This document shows, in pieces, positions 8,371-16,485 of a DNA stretch of 42,767 bases. A program made the translations under genes and the position numbers. The notes under the pieces were generated by a model that was not told the origin of the DNA, did no database searches, and worked only from the letters and a program-made list of their open reading frames with translations. How positions within the stretch are numbered: the first letter of the stretch is position 1; each line of letters opens with the position of its first letter. This DNA is from NCED01 sp035493955 (GTDB lineage Bacteria; Pseudomonadota; Alphaproteobacteria; Caulobacterales; Caulobacteraceae), in contig DATJHI010000022.1 of NCBI GenBank assembly GCA_035493955.1, positions 1 to 42,767 on the forward strand, written 5' to 3'.

Positions 8371-10065
8371 TCAGGCGAGCGCCGGCTCCGCCGCCGCAGG
8401 AGCGGCTTCGCAATCGTAGAAGCCGGCCAGCAGCAATTGGCGCGCGGCCCCCGGCGGCGGCCAGGCCGGGCGGGCGATCAGCCGCGCCACGTCGATCAGG
8501 GCCGCGGTCACCTGCCGGGGCGGGGCGGCGAGGTAGCGGGGGGTCCAGACCGGATCGAACTTCTGCTTGAAGGCGCGCAGGCCCTCGAAGCCGTAGAACC
8601 TCGAACCTCGCCGGGCCAGCAGGCGGCCGATCTTGTGCCACAGGGGCGCCAGGCGATGTTCGCCCAGGCCGCTGAGCGGGGCCATGCGCAGGTTGAACCG
8701 CTCGAACCCTTCGTCGCGGGCCCACTGCATCAGTTCGATCAGCAGATATTCCATCACCCCGGCCGGGGCTTCCGGCCGGTGCCGCATCAGGTCCACGGAG
8801 GCTTCGACGCCGCCGCCCCGCCAGACGTTGGCGAAGGCGACGACATCCCCGTGCAGCCGGACCACGCCAACCGGATCGCGCCGGATCACCTCCGGGTCGA
8901 ACCGGCCGAGGGAAAAGCCCTTCTCCCGGCGACCGTGCCCGGCCAGCCAGGCGTGGGAGACGTGGGCCAGCTCCGCCATCAGCGCCGGGGTGATCGTCGG
9001 ATGCACCAATTCGAAGCTCAGGCCGTCGCGAACCGCCCGGGCATGGGTCTGACGCAGGCGCTTGCGACCGGGGCCGGAGAGGGAGAAATCCGCCAGGGGG
9101 ACCAAGGCCTCCTCCCCCAGCTTCACCAGGGCCAGGCCCATATCGAGATAGTCGGCGAGCCGTTCGGGACTGACCTGGTAGAACACCGCCCGCGCATCCA
9201 GCCGGTCGGCGTGCTCGCGCAGGCGCCACATCAGGGCGCGGCCGGCGTCCCGATCGCCGACCGGATCGCCCAGGGCCACCATGCTGCGTCCCTGGGAGGC
9301 CCACATGACGAAGGCGTCGCCGCCAGGCGAGGCCAGGATCGACTTGTCCCCGGCGAAGGCCAGCCGCGCCAGGGTGTTCGGAGACGCCTCGATCAGCGGC
9401 CGCAGGGCCTCGAGCGTCCTGGGGTCGGGACGGGCCGAGCGAGGCCGCACGGCGCCGGTCAGGCGAACGGCGGCGATCCACAGCAAGACCGCGCCGAGGA
9501 CCGCTGTGCCGCGGATGAAGCGGGCCGGATCGGCGTGATAGCCGACGCGGGTGAACAGCCCGCCGTCGAACGGGGTCGATTTGTAGCACCACAGGCCAAG
9601 GCCCACCGAGCCGGCGAACACGCCCAGCACGCCCACGTTGGTCAGGATGTCGAGTTCGTCATGCATCCGCTTGGAGCGGCGATAGAAGGCGCGTTGGGTG
9701 GCGGCCAGCAGGACCGCCAACACCAGGCTCGACAGGGTCGGCCCCCAATCGAAGCCGCGGGCGAGGGCGGAGGCGGCCGCCACCGTGGCGGCGAACAGGG
9801 CCAGCATCCGCGCGCTCGACCGGCGTCGCCAAAGACCCGTGGCCGCGCCCATGAGCGCCAGGCCCGAAAGCAGGGAGGCGAGGTGGGCGGTCTCCAGCGC
9901 CGGAACGGGCACGCTCTCCTCGACGGCGGCGAGGTGGTCGTGGGTGATCGGGGCCGCGCCGGTAAGGATCAGCACGGCGCCGAGCATGAAGGCGAAGGGG
10001 GCGGCCACGACGGGGGCCAGAACTTCGAACGGCCGCTGGACGCGGCGCAGTCGCGACGGGATCAT
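8371..10065 (-). CDS. MprF-like aminoacyl-phosphatidylglycerol synthase (DUF2156 domain)
   Basis: 564 residues: about six transmembrane helices in the first ~240, then a soluble C-terminal DUF2156 domain made of paired GNAT folds (GDPVGDRDAGR, VFYQVSPE, KGFSLGRFDP, VVAFANVW, GVMEYLLIELMQWA, NLRMAPLSGLG). This C-terminal unit transfers an amino acid from aminoacyl-tRNA to phosphatidylglycerol, lowering surface charge and protecting against cationic peptides and acid. Full-length MprF is near 850 residues with a flippase domain of 8 or more helices, so this is a shortened form. The ATG at 10065 is chosen for its 7-base distance from the upstream DUF1003 stop. The amino acid (Lys, Ala, other) cannot be told. 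Confidence 0.85.
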   Translation of the reverse strand: MIPSRLRRVQRPFEVLAPVVAAPFAFMLGAVLILTGAAPITHDHLAAVEESVPVPALETAHLASLLSGLALMGAATGLWRRRSSARMLALFAATVAAASALARGFDWGPTLSSLVLAVLLAATQRAFYRRSKRMHDELDILTNVGVLGVFAGSVGLGLWCYKSTPFDGGLFTRVGYHADPARFIRGTAVLGAVLLWIAAVRLTGAVRPRSARPDPRTLEALRPLIEASPNTLARLAFAGDKSILASPGGDAFVMWASQGRSMVALGDPVGDRDAGRALMWRLREHADRLDARAVFYQVSPERLADYLDMGLALVKLGEEALVPLADFSLSGPGRKRLRQTHARAVRDGLSFELVHPTITPALMAELAHVSHAWLAGHGRREKGFSLGRFDPEVIRRDPVGVVRLHGDVVAFANVWRGGGVEASVDLMRHRPEAPAGVMEYLLIELMQWARDEGFERFNLRMAPLSGLGEHRLAPLWHKIGRLLARRGSRFYGFEGLRAFKQKFDPVWTPRYLAAPPRQVTAALIDVARLIARPAWPPPGAARQLLLAGFYDCEAAPAAAEPALA

Positions 10066-10072
10066 CTCGATC

Positions 10073-10630
10073 TCAGGCGGCGGACGAACGCGGGCGGTCG
10101 CGCAGTTCCTGGAGCAGTTCGACCTGGTGAGCCAGGATGTCGGCAAGTTCGCGGTCGCGCATGGCCTCGATCTTCTCGTGCAATCCCATGATTTCCAGCT
10201 CGACCTTGAGGTTGATCTCGTAGTCGTGGTCCGCCCGGTCGCGGGTCTTCTCGGCCTGCCGATTGAGCAACATCATGATGACCGACGCCTGGAGAGCGGC
10301 CAGCACTGACAGGATCAGGTTCAGGAGAACGTAAGGGCGAAGGTCAAACGGCAAGGCGCCGGACGGCGGCAGGAGGGCGGCGTTTAGCAGAACCCAGCCG
10401 GAAACAAAAGCCGAGACCCCTGCGACGAATATCCACGACCCCCCGATCCGGCCCGCTGCGTCGGCCAGCCGGGCGCTCCAGCCGGGCAGGCCGACGGTCT
10501 CCTGTCGGGCGATCAGGCCCCGACGGACGATCTGGTCGACCACCCGCCGCTGCTCCGGCCCCAGCACGTCGAAGGCGGATCCCAACAGGCGTCGAGCTTC
10601 GGCGTCGAGGCGATCGGAGGCAGGGGTCAT
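10073..10630 (-). CDS. DUF1003 domain membrane protein
   Basis: A 185-residue protein with two predicted membrane helices (about 63-87 and 95-121) and a charged C-terminal tail with coiled-coil character. The signature ALQASVIMMLLNRQAEKTRDRADHD-type region identifies DUF1003. Function is unknown. It is seven bases upstream of the MprF-like gene and probably co-transcribed, suggesting a membrane-associated partner or regulator. Confidence 0.88.
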   Translation of the reverse strand: MTPASDRLDAEARRLLGSAFDVLGPEQRRVVDQIVRRGLIARQETVGLPGWSARLADAAGRIGGSWIFVAGVSAFVSGWVLLNAALLPPSGALPFDLRPYVLLNLILSVLAALQASVIMMLLNRQAEKTRDRADHDYEINLKVELEIMGLHEKIEAMRDRELADILAHQVELLQELRDRPRSSAA

Positions 10631-10725
10631 GGCGCTGCTCGGATGAACAGGCCGAACTGTGGGCCCCAGGTCTGCCGGGCAGGTGACGGGCGGCTTGCAT
10701 GTCTGTGAGGTTGACGCGTCCTGCT

Positions 10726-12102
10726 CTAGAGCGACGGCCGCCTCAGGGTCAGCACCGCCCGCAATCCCGGCCGATTGTCCTCCAGGACGAACTCGCCGTC
10801 GTGAAGCTTGGCGCAGGCGGCGACGATGGCGAGCCCCAGGCCGGACCCTTGGGTCGAGCGCGCCCTGTCCAGCCGCACGAAGCGCTCCTGCACCCGGCCG
10901 CGGTCGGCTGCGGGCACACCGGGCCCGTCGTCGGAGACGATCACCTGCAGCGTCTGGTCATGGGCGGCCAGTTCCAGAAGCACCTTGGCGCCTTTGCCGG
11001 CGTGACGGCTGGCGTTGTGCAGCAGGTTGCCGATAGCCTGGCGCAGCAGCAGTTCATGCGTCCGCGCCAGCACCGGCTCGGGGAGAACCTTCAGCCTGAA
11101 GGACTGGCCGGCGTCCTCGAGCAGCGGACCGAACAACTCTGCGACATCGGCCACCAGCCGGCTCAGGTCGACCGTGGTCATGGTCTCGCGGGACAGGCCG
11201 GTCTCGGCCTGAGCGATGTCGAGCAGGGCGGAGAAGGTGCCGAGGGCCCTGTCGGCCTCGGCCTGGGCCTGCTCCACCGCCGCGATCCGTTCGGCCTCAG
11301 ACAGTCCCGGGGCCATGGCGCGGGACAGGGCGCCTCTCAGCCGGGTCAGCGGGGTGCGCAGATCGTGGGCCAAGCTGTCGGTGACGGTGCGCATGCCGGT
11401 CATCAACTCCTCGATGCGGCCAAGCATCTGGTTGATCGACAGTCCAAGGCGGTCGAACACGTCTCCAGGCTCATGGATCGCCACCCGGGCGCCGATGTCG
11501 CCGTCAGCGATCCGGGCGGCGGTGTCGGCGATGGCGCGCGCCCGCGACAGCAGCATGCCGTTCAGGGCCAGCCCCACGGCGAAACAGGCGCCGGAAGCCA
11601 GCAGGATGGCGAAGGCGGAGCCCCGGAACACGCCGGCGCGGAAGGCGGCGCGCCGGTCCAGGTTCTGGGCCACCTGCAGCCGCGCTCCGGAGGGAAGGGC
11701 GCTGGCCACGACCTGCCATTGGGTGGTTCCTCCGTCCGCGCCCGTCTGGACCACGCGCCAGGTATTGCCGGCGCCGCGGGGATTGGTCAGGCCGGTCATC
11801 CCGGCCAAGGGTTTGCCCTGGGCGTCCGTCAGGGAGTAGCGGAATCCGCCCCCGTGGAGCCGCTCCCGCCGATTGAGGGAATCGATCAGGATCGCCAGAC
11901 CCTCCTCCCGGCCGACGGCGGCCAGGTAGTCCCGTTCGGCGGTGGCGGCGGCCTGGGCCTCCTCGACGATCATCCGCTCGCCGATGTGGTCCACCATCAG
12001 AAGGGCGGCGATCAGGGCGGCCGCCGCCCCCGCGAACATCAGCAGCGGGAACTGCCACGGCCACAGCACTCCCCCGCGCCGCCTCAGCGACGGGGGTTTC
12101 AA
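10726..12102 (-). CDS. Sensor histidine kinase of an OmpR-type two-component system
   Basis: A 458-residue membrane kinase. Helix 1 is at about 15-37, a periplasmic sensor loop follows, helix 2 is at about 160-182, then HAMP. The H-box is SLAHDLRTPLTR (phosphorylated His246), the N-box NLLHNASRH, and G-boxes DDGPGVP and GSGLGLAI. I place the start at the TTG at 12102, which overlaps the regulator stop as TTGA and follows a GGAGG run inside the regulator's last codons. A GTG at 12069 (447 residues) is the alternative. The signal is unknown; neighbouring DUF1003/MprF genes hint at envelope charge or antimicrobial stress, but a 95-base gap separates them. Confidence 0.9.
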   Translation of the reverse strand: MKPPSLRRRGGVLWPWQFPLLMFAGAAAALIAALLMVDHIGERMIVEEAQAAATAERDYLAAVGREEGLAILIDSLNRRERLHGGGFRYSLTDAQGKPLAGMTGLTNPRGAGNTWRVVQTGADGGTTQWQVVASALPSGARLQVAQNLDRRAAFRAGVFRGSAFAILLASGACFAVGLALNGMLLSRARAIADTAARIADGDIGARVAIHEPGDVFDRLGLSINQMLGRIEELMTGMRTVTDSLAHDLRTPLTRLRGALSRAMAPGLSEAERIAAVEQAQAEADRALGTFSALLDIAQAETGLSRETMTTVDLSRLVADVAELFGPLLEDAGQSFRLKVLPEPVLARTHELLLRQAIGNLLHNASRHAGKGAKVLLELAAHDQTLQVIVSDDGPGVPAADRGRVQERFVRLDRARSTQGSGLGLAIVAACAKLHDGEFVLEDNRPGLRAVLTLRRPSL

Positions 12103-12782
12103 GGCTCCTCCGACAGCCGGTAACCGGTTCCGCGGATGGTGTGGAGCAACGGCTTGTCGAAACCGTCGTCGATCTTGCGGCGCAGGCGGCTGATATGGGT
12201 GTCGATCAGGCTGGTGTGGGGATCGAAGCGATAGTCCCATACCTGCTCCAGCAGCATGGTGCGGGTGACCACCCGATCCTTGTTGCGCAACAGGTGCTCC
12301 AGCAGCTTCAGCTCCCGAGGCAGGAGGTCGAGGGTGCGCCCCGCCCGGGCGACCTTGCGCGACAGCAGGTCGAGGTGAAGGTCCGCGCACGATAGCGCCG
12401 TCTGGGCCGGCCTGGAGCCGCCCCGGCGCATCAGGTTGACCAGCCGGGCCGACAGTTCCGAGAAGCCGAAAGGCTTGGTCAGATAGTCGTCGCCGCCGGC
12501 GCGCAGGCCCTTCACCCGCTCATCGAGTTGGGCCAGGGCGCTGAGGATCAGGATCGGCGTCTCGACCTCGGCGGCGCGCAGGGCGCGGATCACTGCAAGG
12601 CCGTCCATTCCGGGCAGCATCCGGTCCATGACGATGGCGTCGAAGGTGGAGGCGCTGGCCAGATACAGGCCGTCGCGTCCGTCGGCGACGTGCTCGACGG
12701 TGTAGCCCTCCTCGCGCAGCCCTTTCAGGATGTAGTCGGCCGCGTCGGCGTCGTCTTCGATCACAAGGATGCGGCGGCTCAT
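12099..12782 (-). CDS. OmpR/PhoB-family response regulator
   Basis: A 227-residue regulator. The receiver domain has the acidic pair Asp10-Asp11, phospho-acceptor Asp53 in VMDRMLPG, Ser81 and Lys103 in YLTKPF. The C-terminal winged-helix domain carries the typical LLPRELKLLEHLLRN, SLIDTHISRLRRKID and IRGTGYRL. It is the first gene of a coupled regulator-kinase operon, overlapping the kinase start by four bases. Upstream, 12783-13051 holds a dispersed repeat and a terminator for the next minus-strand gene. Binding sites are not evident. Confidence 0.94.
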   Translation of the reverse strand: MSRRILVIEDDADAADYILKGLREEGYTVEHVADGRDGLYLASASTFDAIVMDRMLPGMDGLAVIRALRAAEVETPILILSALAQLDERVKGLRAGGDDYLTKPFGFSELSARLVNLMRRGGSRPAQTALSCADLHLDLLSRKVARAGRTLDLLPRELKLLEHLLRNKDRVVTRTMLLEQVWDYRFDPHTSLIDTHISRLRRKIDDGFDKPLLHTIRGTGYRLSEEP

Positions 12783-12817
12783 GCGGCCTCCTTCACATCG
12801 GGGGCGGACGGGAACGC

Positions 12818-12881
12818 GATGCGAAAAGATGGATGCCGATCTTTCGCATGAATCCCGCTCTAAGGCTCAGAATCGATCGCG
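12818..12881. repeat. Dispersed intergenic inverted-repeat element, copy 2
   Basis: 64 bases just upstream of the response-regulator start. ATGCGAAAAGAT pairs imperfectly with ATCTTTCGCAT across an 8-base loop, then AATCCCGCTCTAA and AGAATCGATCGCG follow. It lines up along its whole length with 6511-6575, with the same order of blocks and many substitutions that keep the stem. This is therefore a repeat family, not chance similarity. Confidence 0.7.
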
Positions 12882-12977
12882 ACGATTCTGGATCGGTCCC
12901 GTCCAAAAAACGTCGCGGTGCAGGGTCGCTGGGCGCGGGCGGGGATGCAAGGCGCGCGACGTCGCGGACGCCCTTCG

Positions 12978-13012
12978 AAAAAAGAAGCCGGCCGTCGGGG
13001 GCCACGGCCGGC
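12978..13012 (-). terminator. Rho-independent terminator
   Basis: Read on the minus strand, a perfect 9-bp GC stem (GCCGGCCGT / ACGGCCGGC, arms at 12987-12995 and 13004-13012, 8-base loop) is followed at once by TTCTTTTTT (12978-12986). It lies about 40 bases past the stop of the 71-residue secreted protein and before the response-regulator gene, so it should end that small transcript. Confidence 0.85.
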
Positions 13013-13051
13013 CTTAAAGGGTTCGGTAAAACGAGTTGGTCCTGACAGAGC

Positions 13052-13267
13052 CTAGTGTTGATCCTTGTTCGCCGCTTTGGCGGCGGTCTTCTTGGCCGTC
13101 ATGGCGGTCTTGACCTTCTTGGCCGGAGCCCCGGGCTTGGCGGGGGCGGTCGCGGCGACGGCCGTGGCGGTCTTGGTGGTGGTCTTGACGGTGGCGTCGG
13201 CGGCGAACGCCGGGGCTGCCGCCAGGCTGAGCACGGCCAGGGCAGGCAGTGCGAACTTATGGATCAT
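13052..13267 (-). CDS. Small secreted Ala/Lys/Thr-rich protein
   Basis: 71 residues from the ATG at 13267. A clear Sec signal peptide (KFALPALAVLSLAAAPAFA) ends near residue 22, leaving about 49 residues of low-complexity Ala, Lys, Thr and Pro, very basic and without cysteines. The frame is open further upstream, but that part lacks signal-peptide character. It is a stand-alone gene with its own terminator (12978-13012) and an upstream palindrome. I do not recognise it. A basic, disordered periplasmic or cell-wall-bound role is only a guess. Confidence 0.7.
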   Translation of the reverse strand: MIHKFALPALAVLSLAAAPAFAADATVKTTTKTATAVAATAPAKPGAPAKKVKTAMTAKKTAAKAANKDQH

Positions 13268-13330
13268 GTCTGGGCTCCGTTTCCGGGCGTGGCGTTTTCG
13301 CCATCGCCGATTCAGAACCTGCGCCTGGAC

Positions 13331-13356
13331 GCCTGACGCCGATATCAGCGTCAGGC
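13331..13356. promoter_or_regulatory. 26-base palindrome, possible operator
   Basis: GCCTGACGC and GCGTCAGGC arms surround a central GATATC, giving an almost complete palindrome with one mismatched pair (13340/13347). It lies in the 188-base spacer between the divergent small secreted protein and patatin genes, 64 bases from the former start and 100 from the latter. The symmetry and central palindrome suit a dimeric regulator. No T-run follows, so it is not a terminator. Confidence 0.5.
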
Positions 13357-13455
13357 TCAACTTTTTGACAGGTGTTCCGATACGCCGCGGCAAGCTTGGC
13401 CGATCGGGCCTCTAACCCTGTGTTTTTGAGCGTTTTTGTTCTAAGTCCCAGGGTC

Positions 13456-14631
13456 ATGAGCAAGTCTGTGCGCAAGCCCGAAGAGTTCGTCCTGGTGCTC
13501 CAAGGCGGGGGGGCGCTGGGGTCCTACCAGGCGGGCGTGTTCGAGGCCCTGGCCGCGGGCGGTCTGGCCCCGGACTGGGTGGCGGGCATCTCCATCGGCG
13601 CGATCAATGCGGCCCTCATCGCCGGCAACCCCCCGGAGCGCCGGGTCGAACGCCTGCGGGGGTTCTGGGAGCGGGCGACCTCGGGGATGCAGCTTCGGCC
13701 GCTTTGGGACGACCGCCAGTGCGATCGGCCCCTGTTCGTCGAGTTCAGCGCCGGCTGGATCGCCGCCGCGGGGGTCCCCGGCTTCTTCGCCCCCCGCATG
13801 CCGCCGCCGTTCCTTCAGTTTCCCGGAACGCCGGAGGCGCTCAGCTTCTACGACACCGCCCCCTTGCGGGCGACCTTGGAGGAGATGGTCGACTTCGACC
13901 TGATCAACCGGGGCAAGACCCGGCTTTCCGTCGGCGCGGTCAACGTCCGCAGCGGCAACTTCATCTATTTCGACAGCCGCCACAGCCGGATCGGCCCGGA
14001 ACACATCATGGCCTCGGGCGCCCTGCCGCCGGCCTTTCCGCCCGTGGAGATCGACGGCGAGTTGTATTGGGACGGGGGGCTCGTTTCCAATACGCCGCTG
14101 CAATATGTGCTCGACCAGGAGCAGGAGAAGGACCTGACCATCGCCCAGGTCGACCTGTTCAGCGCCGAGGGCCAACTTCCCCGCACCATGTTGGAGGCGG
14201 CCGAGCGCGACAAGGACATCCGCTATTCCAGCCGCACCCGCGTCAGCACCGACATGAACCTGCGGCTGCACCGGGTGAAGTCGCTGATCCGTGAGCTGAT
14301 CGACGAGGCCCCGAAGGCGGTGGCGGCCGACCCGCGCATCCGCGAGCTCGAGGCCTTCAGCAAGGACACGGCGGTCACGGTGATGCATCTGATCAACCGC
14401 CATCGAGGCTATGATTCCGCGACCAAGGACTACGAGTTCAGCCGGGTCACCATGCTGGAGCTATGGGCGGCGGGGACGGCGGACGTGCAGAAGACCCTCG
14501 CCGATCCGCAATGGATCGGCCGTGGCCGCCCGACGCACGGGATCGCCGTGTTCGACCTCGGCCACGGCAGTCCGCACCATGAGCCCTCGACGGATCGGGC
14601 TCCGGACCCGGCCAAGGAACACGTGGGCTGA
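13456..14631 (+). CDS. Patatin-like phospholipase with DUF3734 C-terminus
   Basis: A 391-residue cytoplasmic serine lipid hydrolase. The oxyanion loop is LQGGGALGSYQ (Gly17-Gly19), the nucleophile elbow GISIG (Ser46), and the catalytic aspartate is Asp206 in YWDGGLVSNTP. The C-terminal half is the DUF3734 region that accompanies this bacterial branch. Members are predicted phospholipases or esterases; the physiological substrate here is unknown. The ATG at 13456 sits directly before the conserved block; the longer upstream frame has no family similarity. It converges on the aldo/keto reductase gene with nine bases between the stops. Confidence 0.9.
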   Translation: MSKSVRKPEEFVLVLQGGGALGSYQAGVFEALAAGGLAPDWVAGISIGAINAALIAGNPPERRVERLRGFWERATSGMQLRPLWDDRQCDRPLFVEFSAGWIAAAGVPGFFAPRMPPPFLQFPGTPEALSFYDTAPLRATLEEMVDFDLINRGKTRLSVGAVNVRSGNFIYFDSRHSRIGPEHIMASGALPPAFPPVEIDGELYWDGGLVSNTPLQYVLDQEQEKDLTIAQVDLFSAEGQLPRTMLEAAERDKDIRYSSRTRVSTDMNLRLHRVKSLIRELIDEAPKAVAADPRIRELEAFSKDTAVTVMHLINRHRGYDSATKDYEFSRVTMLELWAAGTADVQKTLADPQWIGRGRPTHGIAVFDLGHGSPHHEPSTDRAPDPAKEHVG

Positions 14632-14640
14632 CACGGCAGG

Positions 14641-15594
14641 TCAGGCCGCGCTGGCCCGATCCAGCTGTTCGATATCCCCGGCCGAAAGTTCCAGCCGGGC
14701 CGAGCCCAGGAGTTCGCCCAGTTGGTCCGGGTTGCTGGCGCTGGCGATCGGGGCGGTGATGCTCGGTCGGGCCATTAGCCAGGCCAGGGCTATCTGTCCC
14801 GGCGTCGCCGCATGGCCGGCGGCGACTTCGTCCAGGGCGGCCAGAATGCCCAGGCCCCGCTCGTTCAGGTACTTGGCCGCTCCCGCCCCGCGCGGGCTCT
14901 GGCTCAGGTCCGCCTTGGAGCGGTACTTGCCGGTCAGAAACCCGCCGGCAAGGCCGTAGTAGGGGATCACCCCCAGGCCATGTTCGATACACAGGTTTTC
15001 CAGGGCGCCTTCGAATCTGGCCCGCTCACACAGATTGTAGTGCGGCTGGAGGCATTCATAGCGCGGCAGGCCGGTCTTGGCGCTGACCTCCAGAGCCTCG
15101 GTCAGCCGCGGCGCGGTCAGATTGGAGGCGCCGATGGCGCGCACCTTGCCGGCGGCGATCAGGCCGCTGAAGGCCGACAGGACCTCCTCGAACGGGGTGT
15201 CCGGATCATCGAAGTGGGCCTGGTAGAGGTCGATATAGTCGGTCTGCAGTCGGCGCAGCGAGTCCTCGACGGCGAGGGCGATCCAGCGGGCGGACAGACT
15301 CCTTCGGCCCGCCCCCATGTCGGAGCCGACCTTGGTGGCGATCACCATCTGATCCCGACCGCCGCGGCGTTTGAGCCATTTGCCGATGATGGTTTCGGAT
15401 TCCCCGCCCTGGTGCCCGGGAACCCATCGCGAATAGGCGTCGGCGGTGTCGATGAAGTTGAGACCGGAGTCCGCAAACCGGTCGAGCAGCTTGAATGAGG
15501 TCGCTTCGTTGGCGGTCCAGCCGAAGACGTTGCCTCCGAAGCAGAGGGGCGAGACGTTCAGGTCGGTGCGGCCGAGGCGGCGACGCGGGCTCAT
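14641..15594 (-). CDS. Aldo/keto reductase
   Basis: A 317-residue (alpha/beta)8 NAD(P)H oxidoreductase. The catalytic tetrad is visible: Asp49 and Tyr54 in FIDTADAYS, Lys88 in IATKVG, His127 in LYQAHFDDP. The GxxNVFGW start and the YGLAGGFLTGKYR stretch place it with YajO/Tas-like members that reduce aldehydes. The substrate cannot be read. It stands between the patatin and PPK2 genes, co-directional with PPK2 (68-base gap). Confidence 0.92.
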   Translation of the reverse strand: MSPRRRLGRTDLNVSPLCFGGNVFGWTANEATSFKLLDRFADSGLNFIDTADAYSRWVPGHQGGESETIIGKWLKRRGGRDQMVIATKVGSDMGAGRRSLSARWIALAVEDSLRRLQTDYIDLYQAHFDDPDTPFEEVLSAFSGLIAAGKVRAIGASNLTAPRLTEALEVSAKTGLPRYECLQPHYNLCERARFEGALENLCIEHGLGVIPYYGLAGGFLTGKYRSKADLSQSPRGAGAAKYLNERGLGILAALDEVAAGHAATPGQIALAWLMARPSITAPIASASNPDQLGELLGSARLELSAGDIEQLDRASAA

Positions 15595-15662
15595 GCGGGC
15601 TCTCCGGGCTGGGAATCGATCCGAACCAATCCTCCGGCTTCAGATGGAAGTCCAGCCGGGTT

Positions 15663-16421
15663 TCAACGCTCCAGCCTGCCGTCGGTCAGGCACGACGGCT
15701 CGAAGGCGAACACCACCGCCGGATCAGGTGGCGAGATGTCCTTGCGGACCTTTTCCGGCGCCGTGGCGTGCAGCAGGTGGCGGATCAGGTTCAGCCGTCC
15801 ACGCTTCTTGTGGTTGTTGCGCACGCAGACCCACGGCGCCCAGGCGGTGTGGGTGCGCATCAGCATGTCGTCGCGGGCGACGGTGTAGTCCTTCCAGCGT
15901 TTCTGGGCCTCGGCGTCCAGGGAACTGACCTTCAGCGCCTTCAGGGGATCGGTCCGGCGGGCGTCCAGACGGACGGCCTGCTCCTTCTTGGAGATGTCGA
16001 GCCAGTACTTGACCAGCTTGACGTCGGCCTCGAGCAGCATGCGCTCGAACTCCGGCGCATCGCGCAGGAACTGTTCCAGTTGGGTCGGGGTGCAGAAATT
16101 CATCACCCGTTCGACCCCGGCCCGGTTGTACCAGGAGCGGTTGAAGATCACGAGCTCGCCGGCCGCCGGGAAATGGGGGACGTAGCGCTGGAAATACCAC
16201 TGGGTGACCTGGCGGTCGGTCGGCTTGGGCAGGGCGACCACCCGGGTGTTGCGCGGCGCCAGGTGCTCGGTGATCCGGGCGATGACCCCGTCCTTGCCGG
16301 CGGCGTCGCGCCCTTCCAGCACCACCAGGATTTTCTCGCCGCTTTCCATCGCCGCCATCTGGGTGCGGACGAGGGCAGTCTGCAGCGTCCTCAACTCGGC
16401 TTCATAGGTGTCTTGCGCCAT
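15663..16421 (-). CDS. ppk2: Polyphosphate kinase 2 family protein
   Basis: A 252-residue P-loop kinase that uses polyphosphate to phosphorylate nucleotides, mostly GDP or ADP. Walker A is GRDAAGKDG (37-45). The Walker B region reads IFNRSWYNRAGVERVM (91-106), where I would expect FDRSWYNRAG; the aspartate appears replaced by Asn93. The lid segment TDPLKALKVSSLDAEAQKRW and NHKKRGRLNLIRHLL are typical of the one-domain class I/III members. The substitution might lower activity, or may be a natural variant of a subgroup. Nucleotide preference cannot be told. Confidence 0.88.
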   Translation of the reverse strand: MAQDTYEAELRTLQTALVRTQMAAMESGEKILVVLEGRDAAGKDGVIARITEHLAPRNTRVVALPKPTDRQVTQWYFQRYVPHFPAAGELVIFNRSWYNRAGVERVMNFCTPTQLEQFLRDAPEFERMLLEADVKLVKYWLDISKKEQAVRLDARRTDPLKALKVSSLDAEAQKRWKDYTVARDDMLMRTHTAWAPWVCVRNNHKKRGRLNLIRHLLHATAPEKVRKDISPPDPAVVFAFEPSCLTDGRLER

Positions 16422-16485
16422 CAGGCGAGCTTAGGGCCGCACCCGGGTGCGCGCCAGCGTCTCGCGATCCCGGCGGGGGGGACGA

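Noticed and set aside
6890..9592. A 900-residue minus-strand open frame
   Set aside because: It crosses tesA, the lipoprotein and MprF genes in a shifted frame with Arg/Pro/Gly-rich composition and no recognisable motif.
8302..10191. A 629-residue plus-strand open frame
   Set aside because: Mirror of the MprF-like gene; no domain, composition typical of a reverse-strand shadow.
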